Below are positions 32,489 to 41,873 of a stretch of DNA of 64,000 bases, in pieces (position 1 is the first letter of the stretch; the number at the start of each line of letters is the position of its first letter). Both the position numbers and the translations under genes were made by a program. The stretch comes from Pseudomonas aegrilactucae (GTDB lineage Bacteria; Pseudomonadota; Gammaproteobacteria; Pseudomonadales; Pseudomonadaceae): positions 62,001 to 126,000 of the forward strand of contig NZ_JAHTBI010000010.1 of the NCBI RefSeq assembly GCF_019168305.1, given 5' to 3'. A model generated the notes under the pieces. That model saw nothing but the letters and a program-made list of their open reading frames with translations, searched no databases and was not told the DNA's origin.

Positions 32489-33820
32489 CTAGGGCAGCGC
32501 TTGTACCGCCGGGTCGAACGAGAAAGGTTGGCCATTGCTGGCCAGCACGTCCAGCCTGACCAGCGCAAGCGTACGTCCGGTCTGCTGGAAGTAATCCCTC
32601 TGGAACGTCTGACCACCGCCCAGCCCGCCCACTGCACCGGCTGCGGGTTTGTAATATGAGTTCAAGCTGTAGAAGAACGCTTCGATCGGCAGCTTGAGTG
32701 CAATGTCCTGGGGCCAGGTGTCGATCATGATTTCGTTCCAGCCGGAAAACCCGGGCCGGGTGCGCCGTAAATCCATCATCAGTTGCACGTAGTCGGCCTG
32801 TGGCCGAAATGCGCAACTGCCGAAGACGTCGCCCGCGAAACTGGCCGTCCAGTCTGCCACGCTGGCGACGGGTGGGTTGCGTTGTTCGCACCAGCCGCGA
32901 AAGGTGCAGGGATAGGTGGTACCGGAATAGTGCGTTGCACCATCGGCCGGAAAAAAGCATCCCGCGCGCAGGGGGTAGGTGGCCGGCGCCGCCAACTCGC
33001 GAATCAGGTAGCCCTGCGGCCATACAACGAGCGTGATCGAGGCGTCGCGACGCAAATAGCTGAAGGACACCGCCCCGGCCCCCACCGAGTAGGGGCCGGG
33101 GTTCCATGCATGGAAGCTGCCCACCCCAGTAGAGCGCAACAGCACGCCATTGCAATCGAATGCCGAGTTCCCGTTGCGACAACGCATGTCGGTTGCCCCG
33201 TAGCGGACGTTGAGCCGTTGGGCGACCCTGTACCCCTCGCTCACCTGGTCGCTCTGGCTGAAGCCGAACACCTGCCCTTGCGCATCGTTGCGCTGCAAAC
33301 GCAGCACCGGCAGCCAGACACCGGTTGCCTTGAAGTAATCCACCTGGCTGCGCTGGGCCTGCGGCAGGCCACCGGCCTTGAGCGTGTCATAAAACAAGCC
33401 CTGCACGGCAACCGCTTGCACGGACGCGCCCGCATCGACCTGCACAACGCCCGGTGACCCTGTCACCTGGGAGCCTTGATAGGGGGTGTTGCGGCCCACG
33501 GCAGTCAGCCGATCGAACAACAGATACCCCGACGTGGCGCTGAGCGACGCTGGCGGGCGGTCCTTGCGCAAGAATTCAAAGCGCAAGGTGCTGCTGCCCG
33601 GGTCAGTCGATGTCCAGAACGGCCCTGTGAACGTAGCGGGCACGCCGCGCAACAGCACACCACTGCACGAGAATGCGGGGGTGCGCCCGACGCACTGTGC
33701 AGGCGTATGGTTGTAGCGGGCGTTGAGTTGTCGAGCGACCTCGACGCCGCCCTCGGCCAGGGCCAATGCGCCGTGACCCGATAGCATCAATGCTACGCAT
33801 ACTCGCCAGATGATCGACAT
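32489..33820 (-). CDS. Halovibrin (HvnA)-like exported protein B
   Basis: 443 residues; signal peptide SIIWRVCVALMLSGHGALALA. Same two-module plan as its neighbours: module 1 with ARYNHTPAQCVGRTPAFSCSGVLLRGV and YFKATGVWLPVLRLQ; module 2 with CRNGNSAFDCNGVLLRSTG, FHAWNPGPYSVGAGAVSFSYLRRD, GWNEIMIDTWPQDIALKLPIEAFFYS and FQRDYFQQTGRTLALVRLD. Cysteines are paired in each module, consistent with periplasmic or secreted disulfides. GAGG lies eight bases before the ATG. Gap to the following copy is 47 bases. Function unknown beyond family name. Confidence 0.75.
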   Translation of the reverse strand: MSIIWRVCVALMLSGHGALALAEGGVEVARQLNARYNHTPAQCVGRTPAFSCSGVLLRGVPATFTGPFWTSTDPGSSTLRFEFLRKDRPPASLSATSGYLLFDRLTAVGRNTPYQGSQVTGSPGVVQVDAGASVQAVAVQGLFYDTLKAGGLPQAQRSQVDYFKATGVWLPVLRLQRNDAQGQVFGFSQSDQVSEGYRVAQRLNVRYGATDMRCRNGNSAFDCNGVLLRSTGVGSFHAWNPGPYSVGAGAVSFSYLRRDASITLVVWPQGYLIRELAAPATYPLRAGCFFPADGATHYSGTTYPCTFRGWCEQRNPPVASVADWTASFAGDVFGSCAFRPQADYVQLMMDLRRTRPGFSGWNEIMIDTWPQDIALKLPIEAFFYSLNSYYKPAAGAVGGLGGGQTFQRDYFQQTGRTLALVRLDVLASNGQPFSFDPAVQALP

Positions 33821-33916
33821 GTTGAGGGCCTCATGTTACGGGATAGGCAGGTCAGACGTTCTGGTCCTGCCGGTCCGGCTTGGGCAGGGGCAGTGGGTTG
33901 GCCGCTGTTGCGTCGA

Positions 33917-35239
33917 TTACCGAGTGGCCTGATCGTTCGGGTCGTAGGTGAACAGGCGCCCATCTGTGGGCATCGGGTGCAACTGAAGCAGCGGCAAGGT
34001 ACGGCCCGTATCGGTGAAGTAATCGGTCTGGAACCGCTTGCCACCTGCCAGGCCATCGCCCCCCAGGTGAGTGGTCCTGCTGTAGAGCAGCGCCTCAAGC
34101 GGCAACCCAAGCGGCGCACCGGCGGGCCAGGCAGCTACCATCAATTCATTCCAGCCAAGGCTATCGCTGAGTTGTTGGCGGATCTCGTTGGCCACCCGAA
34201 ATTGTTGCGCCGCCGTGGAGAACCAACAACTTGAGTGCGGGCTGGCACGGTATCGCGCCAACCATGCAGCTGCCGAATCGATCCCCAGTGAGGCGCACGA
34301 AGGCCGAAAGTTGCACATGTCGGCCTGCCCGCCAGTGCCAGCATCGAAGGGGTACACGCACCGTAGAGACAAGGGTGTGGTTGCCGGCGCCGCCGCTTCG
34401 CGTATCACCAGCCCCTGCCCCTTGTAGGTGCGCAGCACCTTGGTGTCGGCGCGAAAATAACTGAAGGACACGCCATTGCCGTGTACCGAACTGGGGCTCG
34501 GATCCCACGCACGGAAGTTGCCGACATCGGTCGTGCGCAGCAGTACACCACGGCAGTAGAAGGCGCCCCGATTGCCCCGGCAGGTGTCGTCGCCATTGCC
34601 GGTGTCGAGGTAGCGTGCGTTGAGCCGTGCCGCCACCCGGTAGCCATTGTCCAGTTGGTCTTGCTGACTGAAACCGAAGACCTGCCCCTGTGGTTCGTCA
34701 AGCTGCAAGCGCAGTACCGGCAGCCATGTACCGGTGACCTGGAAGTAATCGCGCTGGCTGTTCTGTGCGCGCAACAGACTGCCGGCTTGCCCGGTGTCAT
34801 AGAACACGCCCTGGATGGCGAGTTGCCCGGGCGCCTGCGCATTCCAGCCGTTCACCACCACCTCGCTCAGGTTGGCCGCTGTCTGAGTGGCCTGGTACGG
34901 CTTGCCGTGGGCCAGCGCCGTAAAGCGATCAAACAGCAAGAACCCCGCGCCCGAGCCCAACGTCGTCGGCACATGGTCTTTGCGCACAAAGCTGAAGCGC
35001 ATGTCAGTGCCTTCGGCGGCGCCAGGCACCCAGAACTTCTCGGCCTGGTTGGGCATCAGCGTGCGCAGCACGATGCCGCTGCAGGCAAAGGCGGGTGCGC
35101 GCCCCACGCACTGGGGCGCGGTGCTGGCGTAGCGCGCATTCAGCAGCGCAGCGGTTTGTGCCCCCCCGAGGGCGTGCGCTGCACCCTGTACAAGGCACAA
35201 GGTGCAGCCCAGGCACAGTAAACGCATCAGGCTCTTCAT
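33917..35239 (-). CDS. Halovibrin (HvnA)-like exported protein C
   Basis: 440 residues; signal peptide KSLMRLLCLGCTLCLVQGAAHA. Two modules again: ARYASTAPQCVGRAPAFACSGIVLRTL and YFQVTGTWLPVLRLQLDEPQGQVFGFSQQDQL in the first; CRGNRGAFYCRGVLLRT, FRAWDPSPSSVHGNGVSFSYFRAD, LGWNELMVAAWPAGAPLGLPLEALLYS and FQTDYFTDTGRTLPLLQL in the second. GGGAG lies seven bases upstream of the ATG. It is the first-transcribed of the three tandem paralogues, 30 bases after the BIG2 protein gene. Confidence 0.75.
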   Translation of the reverse strand: MKSLMRLLCLGCTLCLVQGAAHALGGAQTAALLNARYASTAPQCVGRAPAFACSGIVLRTLMPNQAEKFWVPGAAEGTDMRFSFVRKDHVPTTLGSGAGFLLFDRFTALAHGKPYQATQTAANLSEVVVNGWNAQAPGQLAIQGVFYDTGQAGSLLRAQNSQRDYFQVTGTWLPVLRLQLDEPQGQVFGFSQQDQLDNGYRVAARLNARYLDTGNGDDTCRGNRGAFYCRGVLLRTTDVGNFRAWDPSPSSVHGNGVSFSYFRADTKVLRTYKGQGLVIREAAAPATTPLSLRCVYPFDAGTGGQADMCNFRPSCASLGIDSAAAWLARYRASPHSSCWFSTAAQQFRVANEIRQQLSDSLGWNELMVAAWPAGAPLGLPLEALLYSRTTHLGGDGLAGGKRFQTDYFTDTGRTLPLLQLHPMPTDGRLFTYDPNDQATR

Positions 35240-35269
35240 TGTCGACTCCCTGGCCGCGTGGCCCACCGA

Positions 35270-36280
35270 TCAGCGAATACCGGCCGGATAGGCCAGATCG
35301 TACTCGCTCGCATACCCGGCGGTGACCAGGTCGTCGTACATGTCCAGGTACACCGCCGTGCCGGCCCCCACCGCCTGCCCCCAGATCCAGTACGGGTTGA
35401 GGTCGTAGGTTTTGGCGAATGTGCCGGGTGCCAGCGAATACAGCTTCAGCATCACCCGAAAGTCCTGCTCGGTCGGCACGCTGTAGCCCCCGGCACTGGC
35501 CAGCGCCTGTGCCTGGGCCCAGGTGGACTTGTCCTGCGTGCTGAGCAGTTGCAGTTGACGTACTCCACGCACCGTCAGCGTGTAACTGGATGACGTACCC
35601 GCCGCAGTTGTGGCAGTGATGGTGACACTGCCATTGCCCCATACCGAAACCTGGCCATTGGCATCGACCCTGGCCATCGCATCGTTATCGCTGGTGTACT
35701 GCTGAGCACCGGGTTGCACGCGGGTAAATTGCGCATATGTGGGGATGGTGGGCGGCGGGTGCACCACGCCGTTGGCGTCACTGAACACGATGTAGGGGTG
35801 ACTGCTCAGGTCCAGTGTCCGCTGTGCACTGAAACCCTCCCTGACCAGCACGGCCACCGCGTCAGAACGTTTGGGCGCCAGGTCTTCCTTCGTCAGGGTG
35901 TAATAGACCTGCAGCGTTTTGCCGAGGTTGTCCTTCAGATAGCGCTTTTCGATAGGTAGCGTTACCGATTTGCCGGCATTGCGCTGCGGGACGGGCCAGG
36001 CCACCGAGGCAAGCGTCTGGCCTTGCACATCGGCGAGGTATATGGTGAGTGTGTTCTGGGCCAGCACCACCGTTTCATCGACGCCGACACCGTCAACAGT
36101 GATGTTCAAGCCAGCCTCGGGCACCTGTTGCGGGTCTAGCGCGTTGCCCTGCAGCCCTGCAATCCGAGGCAGCTGCAGGTTGGGGTCGACGGCGTTCTGG
36201 GCAGTGTCGGCAAGGGCGTTGACCATGCCCAGGCAGACGTACAGCAACAGGGCCAGCGATGTGTTTATGGCTGATCTCAT
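35270..36280 (-). CDS. Exported BIG2-like domain protein
   Basis: 336 residues with a signal peptide (INTSLALLLYVCLGMVNALA). An Ig-like region (40-145) is followed by a BIG2 domain (about 165-240: YAQFTRVQPGAQQYTSDNDAMARVDANGQVSVWGNGSVTITAT) and a C-terminal domain beginning RGVRQLQLLSTQDKSTWAQAQALASAGGYSVPTEQDFRVMLKLY, a pattern seen at the C termini of Ig-array adhesins. It is a close relative of the next protein upstream (36309-37217), which lacks a signal peptide. GGGAG lies about eleven bases upstream of the chosen ATG; a longer start would bury the signal peptide. Confidence 0.78.
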   Translation of the reverse strand: MRSAINTSLALLLYVCLGMVNALADTAQNAVDPNLQLPRIAGLQGNALDPQQVPEAGLNITVDGVGVDETVVLAQNTLTIYLADVQGQTLASVAWPVPQRNAGKSVTLPIEKRYLKDNLGKTLQVYYTLTKEDLAPKRSDAVAVLVREGFSAQRTLDLSSHPYIVFSDANGVVHPPPTIPTYAQFTRVQPGAQQYTSDNDAMARVDANGQVSVWGNGSVTITATTAAGTSSSYTLTVRGVRQLQLLSTQDKSTWAQAQALASAGGYSVPTEQDFRVMLKLYSLAPGTFAKTYDLNPYWIWGQAVGAGTAVYLDMYDDLVTAGYASEYDLAYPAGIR

Positions 36281-36308
36281 GAAAAGGTTGCTCCCTGGCG
36301 TGGCTTCA

Positions 36309-37217
36309 TCAGGCCCCGGTAATGCCCACTGCATAGCCTTTTTGGGTGGCATCGACGCTGGTGACGCCCTGCGTTTCGAAATCGAAGAACGTCACGTTGC
36401 CTGCGTTGTCCGGCCCCCCCAGCAGGCCGTTGCCGGGCAGTTTCAGGTACTGCCCAATGCCTGGGTCGAGTTGTGCGTACAGGTCATTGAAACGACGGAA
36501 GTCGTCGGCATTGGGCAGGCGAAACCCAGGTAGGGCCTCAACGATGCGTGCAGCACCGGCTGCATCCAGGTCGGGCTGCGCGCTCAGCAGGTTCAGTTCC
36601 CTGACGCCGCGGATACTCAGCGTATAGCTGGCCAAGGGCGTACCCGCAGCGTCCACCGCCGTGATGGTCAGCGGTGGCTCGGCTGGGGAATTGCCAAGGA
36701 TGCTCACCCTGCCACTGGCATCCACGCTGGCCACGTCAGGGGCACTGCTGATATAGCCCGCCGCTTGCGACAGCGCGCGTGTGAACTGTGCGTACGCCGG
36801 GGTTCTGGGAGGCGGTATGAGTGTCATGTACGAGTTGTAGAACACAAGGTGGTTGTCGGCCGCCAGGTCGAGCTCCATGGGCGCGTCAAAACTGTCCTTG
36901 ACGGTAAACGGTAGCACTGCCGATTGCACCGGCGGCACGCCTTCCTTGGTAAGCGTGTAATAGGTCTTCAGCGGCTTGTCCAGATAGTCGCGAAACCACT
37001 CCAGTGCAATGTCCCATGTAGCGATTCTGTCTCGGTTCGGCACGGGCATGACGCCGGAATAGATGAGCGCTCCCCCCTCATCGCGCACGAACAGCTCCAG
37101 CGTGCTGCCGAACCAAGTTTTCTTGCTATTGACACTTACCCAGGCCTTGCCATTGGGGTCGAAAGCCAGTGCGCCGTTGTTCAGGGCATCGATCGTAGGT
37201 GCGGCGTAATCGGTCAT
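36309..37217 (-). CDS. BIG2-like domain protein without signal peptide
   Basis: 302 residues. The layout matches the protein at 35270-36280: Ig-like region (WVSVNSKKTWFGSTLELFVRDEGGALIYSG and KTYYTLTKEGVPPVQS), BIG2 domain (YAQFTRALSQAAGYISSAPDVASVDASGRVSILGNSP), and C-terminal domain RGVRELNLLSAQPDLDAAGAARIVEALPGFRLPNADDFRRFNDLYAQL. No hydrophobic N terminus (MTDYAAPTIDALNN), unlike its sister. AGGAG lies nine bases upstream of the ATG. A C7 run (36414-36420) sits in the gene but the frame is intact across it. Confidence 0.76.
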   Translation of the reverse strand: MTDYAAPTIDALNNGALAFDPNGKAWVSVNSKKTWFGSTLELFVRDEGGALIYSGVMPVPNRDRIATWDIALEWFRDYLDKPLKTYYTLTKEGVPPVQSAVLPFTVKDSFDAPMELDLAADNHLVFYNSYMTLIPPPRTPAYAQFTRALSQAAGYISSAPDVASVDASGRVSILGNSPAEPPLTITAVDAAGTPLASYTLSIRGVRELNLLSAQPDLDAAGAARIVEALPGFRLPNADDFRRFNDLYAQLDPGIGQYLKLPGNGLLGGPDNAGNVTFFDFETQGVTSVDATQKGYAVGITGA

Positions 37218-37288
37218 GTCGTCAAACTCCTGCAAGTATGCACCCGACGCCTTGCTGCGTCGGGAGCGGGGCATATCAGCGAGGCAGA

Positions 37289-40200
37289 TCAGGCATTCGG
37301 CAGTGTGCGCAGCCATTCCTCGTCGGCCGTGGCTGCGACGTTGGTGGCGCCCACCTTGTGCCCAGTCGTCACCAGGCCACTCAGTGCAGGCTGCACCGAC
37401 GTACTGTCGCCACCGCCCAAGGCCTGGCCCCAGGTCACCACACGCCCGTCGGAAGTCAGCGCCGTGAACCCGTTGGAGTTGGCGTACACCGCACGCACAT
37501 TGGTCAACTGGCCAACCACTCGACTGGTGTCACCGCCAGCCTCTGCTCGCCCCCAGGCCACGACGGTGCCGTTGCTGCGCAATGCCGCGAATGCCCACGC
37601 ACTGCCCGTGACCTGCACGATGTCGGACAGTTGTGCCACCGCTGCCGGTACCGTGCCGCCATTGGCAGTGTTGCCCCATGCCACCACCCGCCCATTGCGC
37701 CGCCGCGCACAGAACGCATGCCAGGTGGTGGACACTTCAAGCACATCGGTCAACCCTGCGATCTCCGCCGGTACTGTGCCGCCGTGGCTGGCTGCGCCCC
37801 AGGCCACTACTTGACCGGTCGAGCGCAAGGCACTGAATGCCTGCGCAGTTGCCCCCTCCAGGGATTCCACATCGGTAAGGGTGGCAATGGCGAGCGGTAC
37901 TGTGCCGCCGTAGCCGGCGTTACCCCAGGCGACGATTCGCTTGTTGCTGCGCCGCGCGGCAAACGCTGCAAAGTTGCCTTTGACGTAGATGATGTCGGTC
38001 AGTGCGCCAATGTCACTCGGCAAGGTGCCACCGTTTGCCGCACTGCCCCAGGCCACCAGTTGGCCATTGGCTTTTTGTGCAGCGAATGCGGTGCCGGCAC
38101 CGTACACGGCGGTGTAACCGGCCTGGCCGATGATGGCAGGCGGGATATCGGCACCATTGGGCAGCGAGCCCCAGCCGCTGAGGCGGCCGTCGCGCTTGCG
38201 GCCCACGAACGCCACGGAGTTGCTGCGCACCTCGACGAAGTCCCCGGTTTCATTGGCACGCAGGGTCCCGCCCTCGGCGGCATTGCCCCAGCCCACCACA
38301 AAGCCGTTGGCCCGACGCGCCGCATAGGCACTGCGCGTGCAACTGATCTCGACGATATCGTCGAAAGTGATCAGGGTTGGCGGAATACTGGCCCCGTGTG
38401 CGGCACTGCCCCAGCCCACCATGTCGCGAACGCCACCGTCGCGTTCGTCGCGCAAGGCCACGAACGCTGCACTGCCGTTAACGGTGGCATCGTTGCCGTT
38501 GCCGATGATATTGGCGGGGTTGAGCTCCACTTCATCCGATTGGGTACGCACCCGCAGCGGTTTCCAGGGCTGACGGTCGAACCAGGTGGTGCCTGCGGTC
38601 CAGCTCGTCTCGTCCTTGTAGCGCCATTCGGCCAGAATGGGTTGCAGGGTCTGGCGATTGAAGGCGCTGAGGATGCGTGAGGTGCTTGACGCACGATAGG
38701 TGCTCGCCCCGTACCGGGCGCCGAAAATGCGCAGCTCACCGGTGCCGATCACGCGGTTGACCAGATAGACGTTCACCGGCGAGTTCTCGACCGGCACGCC
38801 GCTGGCGCGTACCACGGAATACTTGAGCTTGATCGACTGACGGTTGCTCGCATTGATGGTGGCGTAAGGCACAGTGATGCGCAGGGCCTTTTCCTCGGCG
38901 CCAGCAGCGATCGTCACAACCTGGGAGAAGTTGCCTGACGACACGGGGCTTTCGACCGTCACCGTGACCTTGTCCCCGCGCTTGAAATGCGCGACAGCAT
39001 CGACCAGTACCGTTGCCCCTTTGGACACATCGTCCGGGTTCAACTGCTGGCCAGCGGTGGCCTCGACGAATACTGGAAGCGGCAAGGGGGCCTGCTGTAC
39101 CCGCAGGTTGACGGTACCCGAGTACTGCTCGCTGCCGTCGAAGCGGTACACCATGTAGAACACCCGCACAGCGTTGTTTATGTTTGCCTCGACGAACTTG
39201 GCAGGTACCTGCATGCGGATTTCTGCGACCTGATCGGAAAGCGTCATATAGGATATCTGGGTCTTGCCGCCCATTCCGTCGCCGTCCCAGTCCAGCAGTA
39301 CCTCGTCGCCATACTTGAGCTGTGCGCCCAGCGGGATCAGTACCGTGGCATCACCTGCTGGCGTGAGCATGCCATTGTTTGCACCTTCAACGATCGGGTC
39401 CGGCAAGGGCGTGCTTTGTTCGGCACGCTTGAGCGACAACGGCGCCGACACCCGGGTCGGCTGGTGGGTCTCGATCACCTGGTAGGTGACCTGCGCGCGC
39501 CCCGTGAGCGTAGTGCTCCAGTCCCCATGGGGAATATGGAAGACCACCGTTTTGCCGACGTTGCGCGAGGTGATCTTCATTTCGTCGTAGATGCACTTGC
39601 CCCCTTCATCGCACCACTGCGCCTGAACCGTCTGGCCGATTCGCATGTCGGTGTAAGGCGCAATCTCGATGGTGACCTCGTCGACAGTGTTCGGGTCCAG
39701 TTCGCCATCCTGCGCTTGGGGGCAGTACGGTGCGGGAAGCTCCAACTGCGCCTGGCCGACCTGCACGCCAAGCGGGGTCGACTCAAGCGGCTTGCCGAGG
39801 CCCTCGCGGACAACCTGGTAGCTGACTTCCAGGGTCCCGCCATTGAGCGGCTTGAGGTTCGCTGCCCCATCGACCTTGAACTCGATATCCTTGCCTACCA
39901 TGGCGGTGGTTACCGGTCGCGTGGCGGTGTAGGTCAACGGGCTGCCATCCGACCGCAGGCCACGCCAGGTGATCGTCACACTGTCGCCATACTCAAGCTG
40001 GGCTTGCTTGGGCACCACCACCGTGGCCATTTGAAGGGTCGGCTGCAACACCCCGTCGACAGCCTCGCTGATCGAAGGCGGGGGCAACTGCACATTGCTG
40101 CCGATCAGGTCGATGCCGGCGCGCTTGGAGACAAGTTGTGCGCTGCCTTTGCGCGCGACGGTATACCAGGCCCGCGCAAAGCCCTGCGCCAATGCCTTGA

Positions 40201-41333
40201 CCTGCGCATTGGGGATGGTAAAGGTCAGTACATCGGGCAGCCGGCTTTTGACCGTCTGGGCGGCAGGCGTGTAGGTGATCACCTGCCCCTGTGCGGTGGT
40301 ACCGACCCACGTCAGTGTGACCACATCGTTGGGTTTGAGGCGACCACTGCGCTCGGCCCACACCAGCACGTCCACACCCTCGCCATTCAGCGCGCCTACA
40401 TCGATCGGGTCGCCGGGGGCGGCGTCCGGATCGGGGTTGACGATCTCCGGGGCCTCAAGTTTGTCCGGGTCGAGCTCGACACTGACGTAACCGCGCAGCG
40501 ACCAGTCGCTGCTGACGTTGATCACTTCGTCATAGATGCGGTAGACCAGTACCGTCTCGTCGCTGTCGCCCGCCTCGCGGATCTTGTCCTCGCTGACGCC
40601 GATCACGATATCCATGCCTTCTTCGCCAGGCAGTACCATGCGCTCGACAAACACCCCCCCCCCAACTGAACTGGATGGTGTCGTAGGCGCGCATGTTCGG
40701 GTACGCCGGCACGATCACGTTCATCCCGAGTGCCGGCTCGCCGTCTTCCCCCACGATCTCCTGGAAGTCTTCCTCGTGCACGATCTTGTCGGCTGGCGGG
40801 TTGACCAGTTGCGGTGGCAGCAGGTTGTAATGCCCGGGACGGTCCGGCTGCGGGTCGTTGCCGCCAGGCGCCACCAGGCGCACCAGCACCTTGAGCGTCA
40901 GCGAGGTTTCCTTGTTGGTCGCCCCCGCACGCGTCACCACAAAGAACAGGTCGCGAATGCCGGCCAGCACTTTTTTCGCCGGGATGTAGAACTCGATGTT
41001 GTTGCCCACCTGGTCGGCGAGCACCGAGAACCTGACGGCAGCAACCCGCGGGTCACCGAAGAAGACTTCGATCGCATCGCCGGCCTTCATCTGATCGTAC
41101 GGCTGCACGACACACAGCAACCCGCGAACCGAGTTGACCATGTCCTTGTTCACGCCCACCTGGGCACCCGGGGTATAGATGGGCGTCACATAACCAGGAA
41201 TGTAGATACGTTGCAGCGCCTGCGTGCCTGCCGCGAACATGCTGAACCTCGGGGCTGGCTCGGCAAATATGGCATTGAAGCTGTCGATCAGTTGCTGGAC
41301 GTTCGAGATAGGCGTGGATGCATCGGTCGTCAT
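37289..41333 (-). CDS. Giant Ig-like array/RCC1-repeat protein, frame broken at a G10 tract
   Basis: As given, the frame from the ATG at 41331-41333 (GGAG upstream) runs 225 codons into a run of ten Gs (C on the plus strand, 40654-40663) and shifts. With nine Gs the frame continues (SWGGVFVERMVLPGEEG) to 37289, giving 1347 residues. Residues about 1-230 form an N-terminal domain like that of the 912-residue protein. About seven Ig-like domains follow, then a C-terminal region (about 960-1330) of some nine RCC1-type repeats with the phrase VVAWGNxxxGGTVPxxIxxLTDVxxVxxxxxAFAALRxNG, a beta-propeller fold. No signal peptide. The break is either phase variation or a homopolymer miscall. Confidence 0.72.
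40654..40663. repeat. Homopolymer C10 (G10 on coding strand) inside the giant Ig/RCC1 gene
   Basis: Ten consecutive Cs at codons about 222-226. One fewer base restores the full reading frame; ten leaves it off. Tracts of this length in surface-protein genes commonly vary by slipped-strand mispairing, but they are also prone to sequencing error. Confidence 0.85.
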
Positions 41334-41525
41334 GTGCGTTTCTCCAATCCGGGGGGGCCGAGGACTTTATCGACTGGCATGGGCTGTGACGGATTGAAAG
41401 AGAAAAAGGGGGAGCCGCACAACTGACAGAAATATCAGGTAGGCGTACAGGCCAAGCGCAACGGGGGGGAGAAATCAGCAGCCAATTGCGCTAGGCTGGA
41501 CCTTTATCCAACAGGAGCATTTTCC

Positions 41526-41807
41526 ATGGCAAAAGCCACCGCCCGTCACATCCTTGTCGCCAGCGAAGACAAGTGCAACGAACTCAAGGCCCAGATCGAA
41601 GGCGGCGCCGACTTCGCCGAAATCGCCAAGGCCAACTCCACCTGCCCGTCCAGCCGCCAAGGCGGTGACCTGGGCTCGTTCGGCCCCGGCCAGATGGTCA
41701 AGGAATTCGATACCGTGGTGTTCAGCGCCCCGGTGAACACCGTGCAAGGGCCAGTGAAAACCCAGTTCGGCTACCACCTGCTGGAAGTGACCAGCCGCCA
41801 GGACTGA
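41526..41807 (+). CDS. PpiC-type peptidyl-prolyl isomerase (parvulin)
   Basis: Cytosolic parvulin of 93 residues, a single PpiC domain with no signal peptide: ARHILVASEDKCNELKAQI, FAEIAKANSTCPSSRQGGDLGSFGPGQMVKEFD, and GPVKTQFGYHLLEVTSR, containing the active-site histidines and the conserved F/H positions. CAGGAG lies eight bases upstream of the ATG. A second parvulin of the same size is encoded at 51677-51952. Catalyses cis-trans isomerisation of prolyl bonds. Confidence 0.93.
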   Translation: MAKATARHILVASEDKCNELKAQIEGGADFAEIAKANSTCPSSRQGGDLGSFGPGQMVKEFDTVVFSAPVNTVQGPVKTQFGYHLLEVTSRQD

Positions 41808-41850
41808 CCGGCCTTGGCCGCACTTGCCGGCCGTGTCGTGGGTGAGCCTG

Positions 41851-41873
41851 CTCCTGTGAGAGCGGGCTTGCCC
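41851..41873. repeat. Single REP-like fragment overlapping the start of the next gene
   Basis: CTCCTGTGAGAGCGGGCTTGCCC resembles the P. putida-group REP arm CCTGTGGGAGCGGGCTTGCCC. It lies at the proposed GTG start of the YejA-like gene, so the first codons (VRAGLP) would derive from a REP element. Confidence 0.5.

Noticed and set aside
36414..36420. C7 run inside the BIG2 gene at 36309-37217
   Set aside because: The reading frame is intact across it, so there is no evidence of switching.
38987..40669. Plus-strand frame of 560 codons opposite the giant Ig/RCC1 gene
   Set aside because: High GC produces long antisense frames here; the minus strand holds clear Ig-like repeats.
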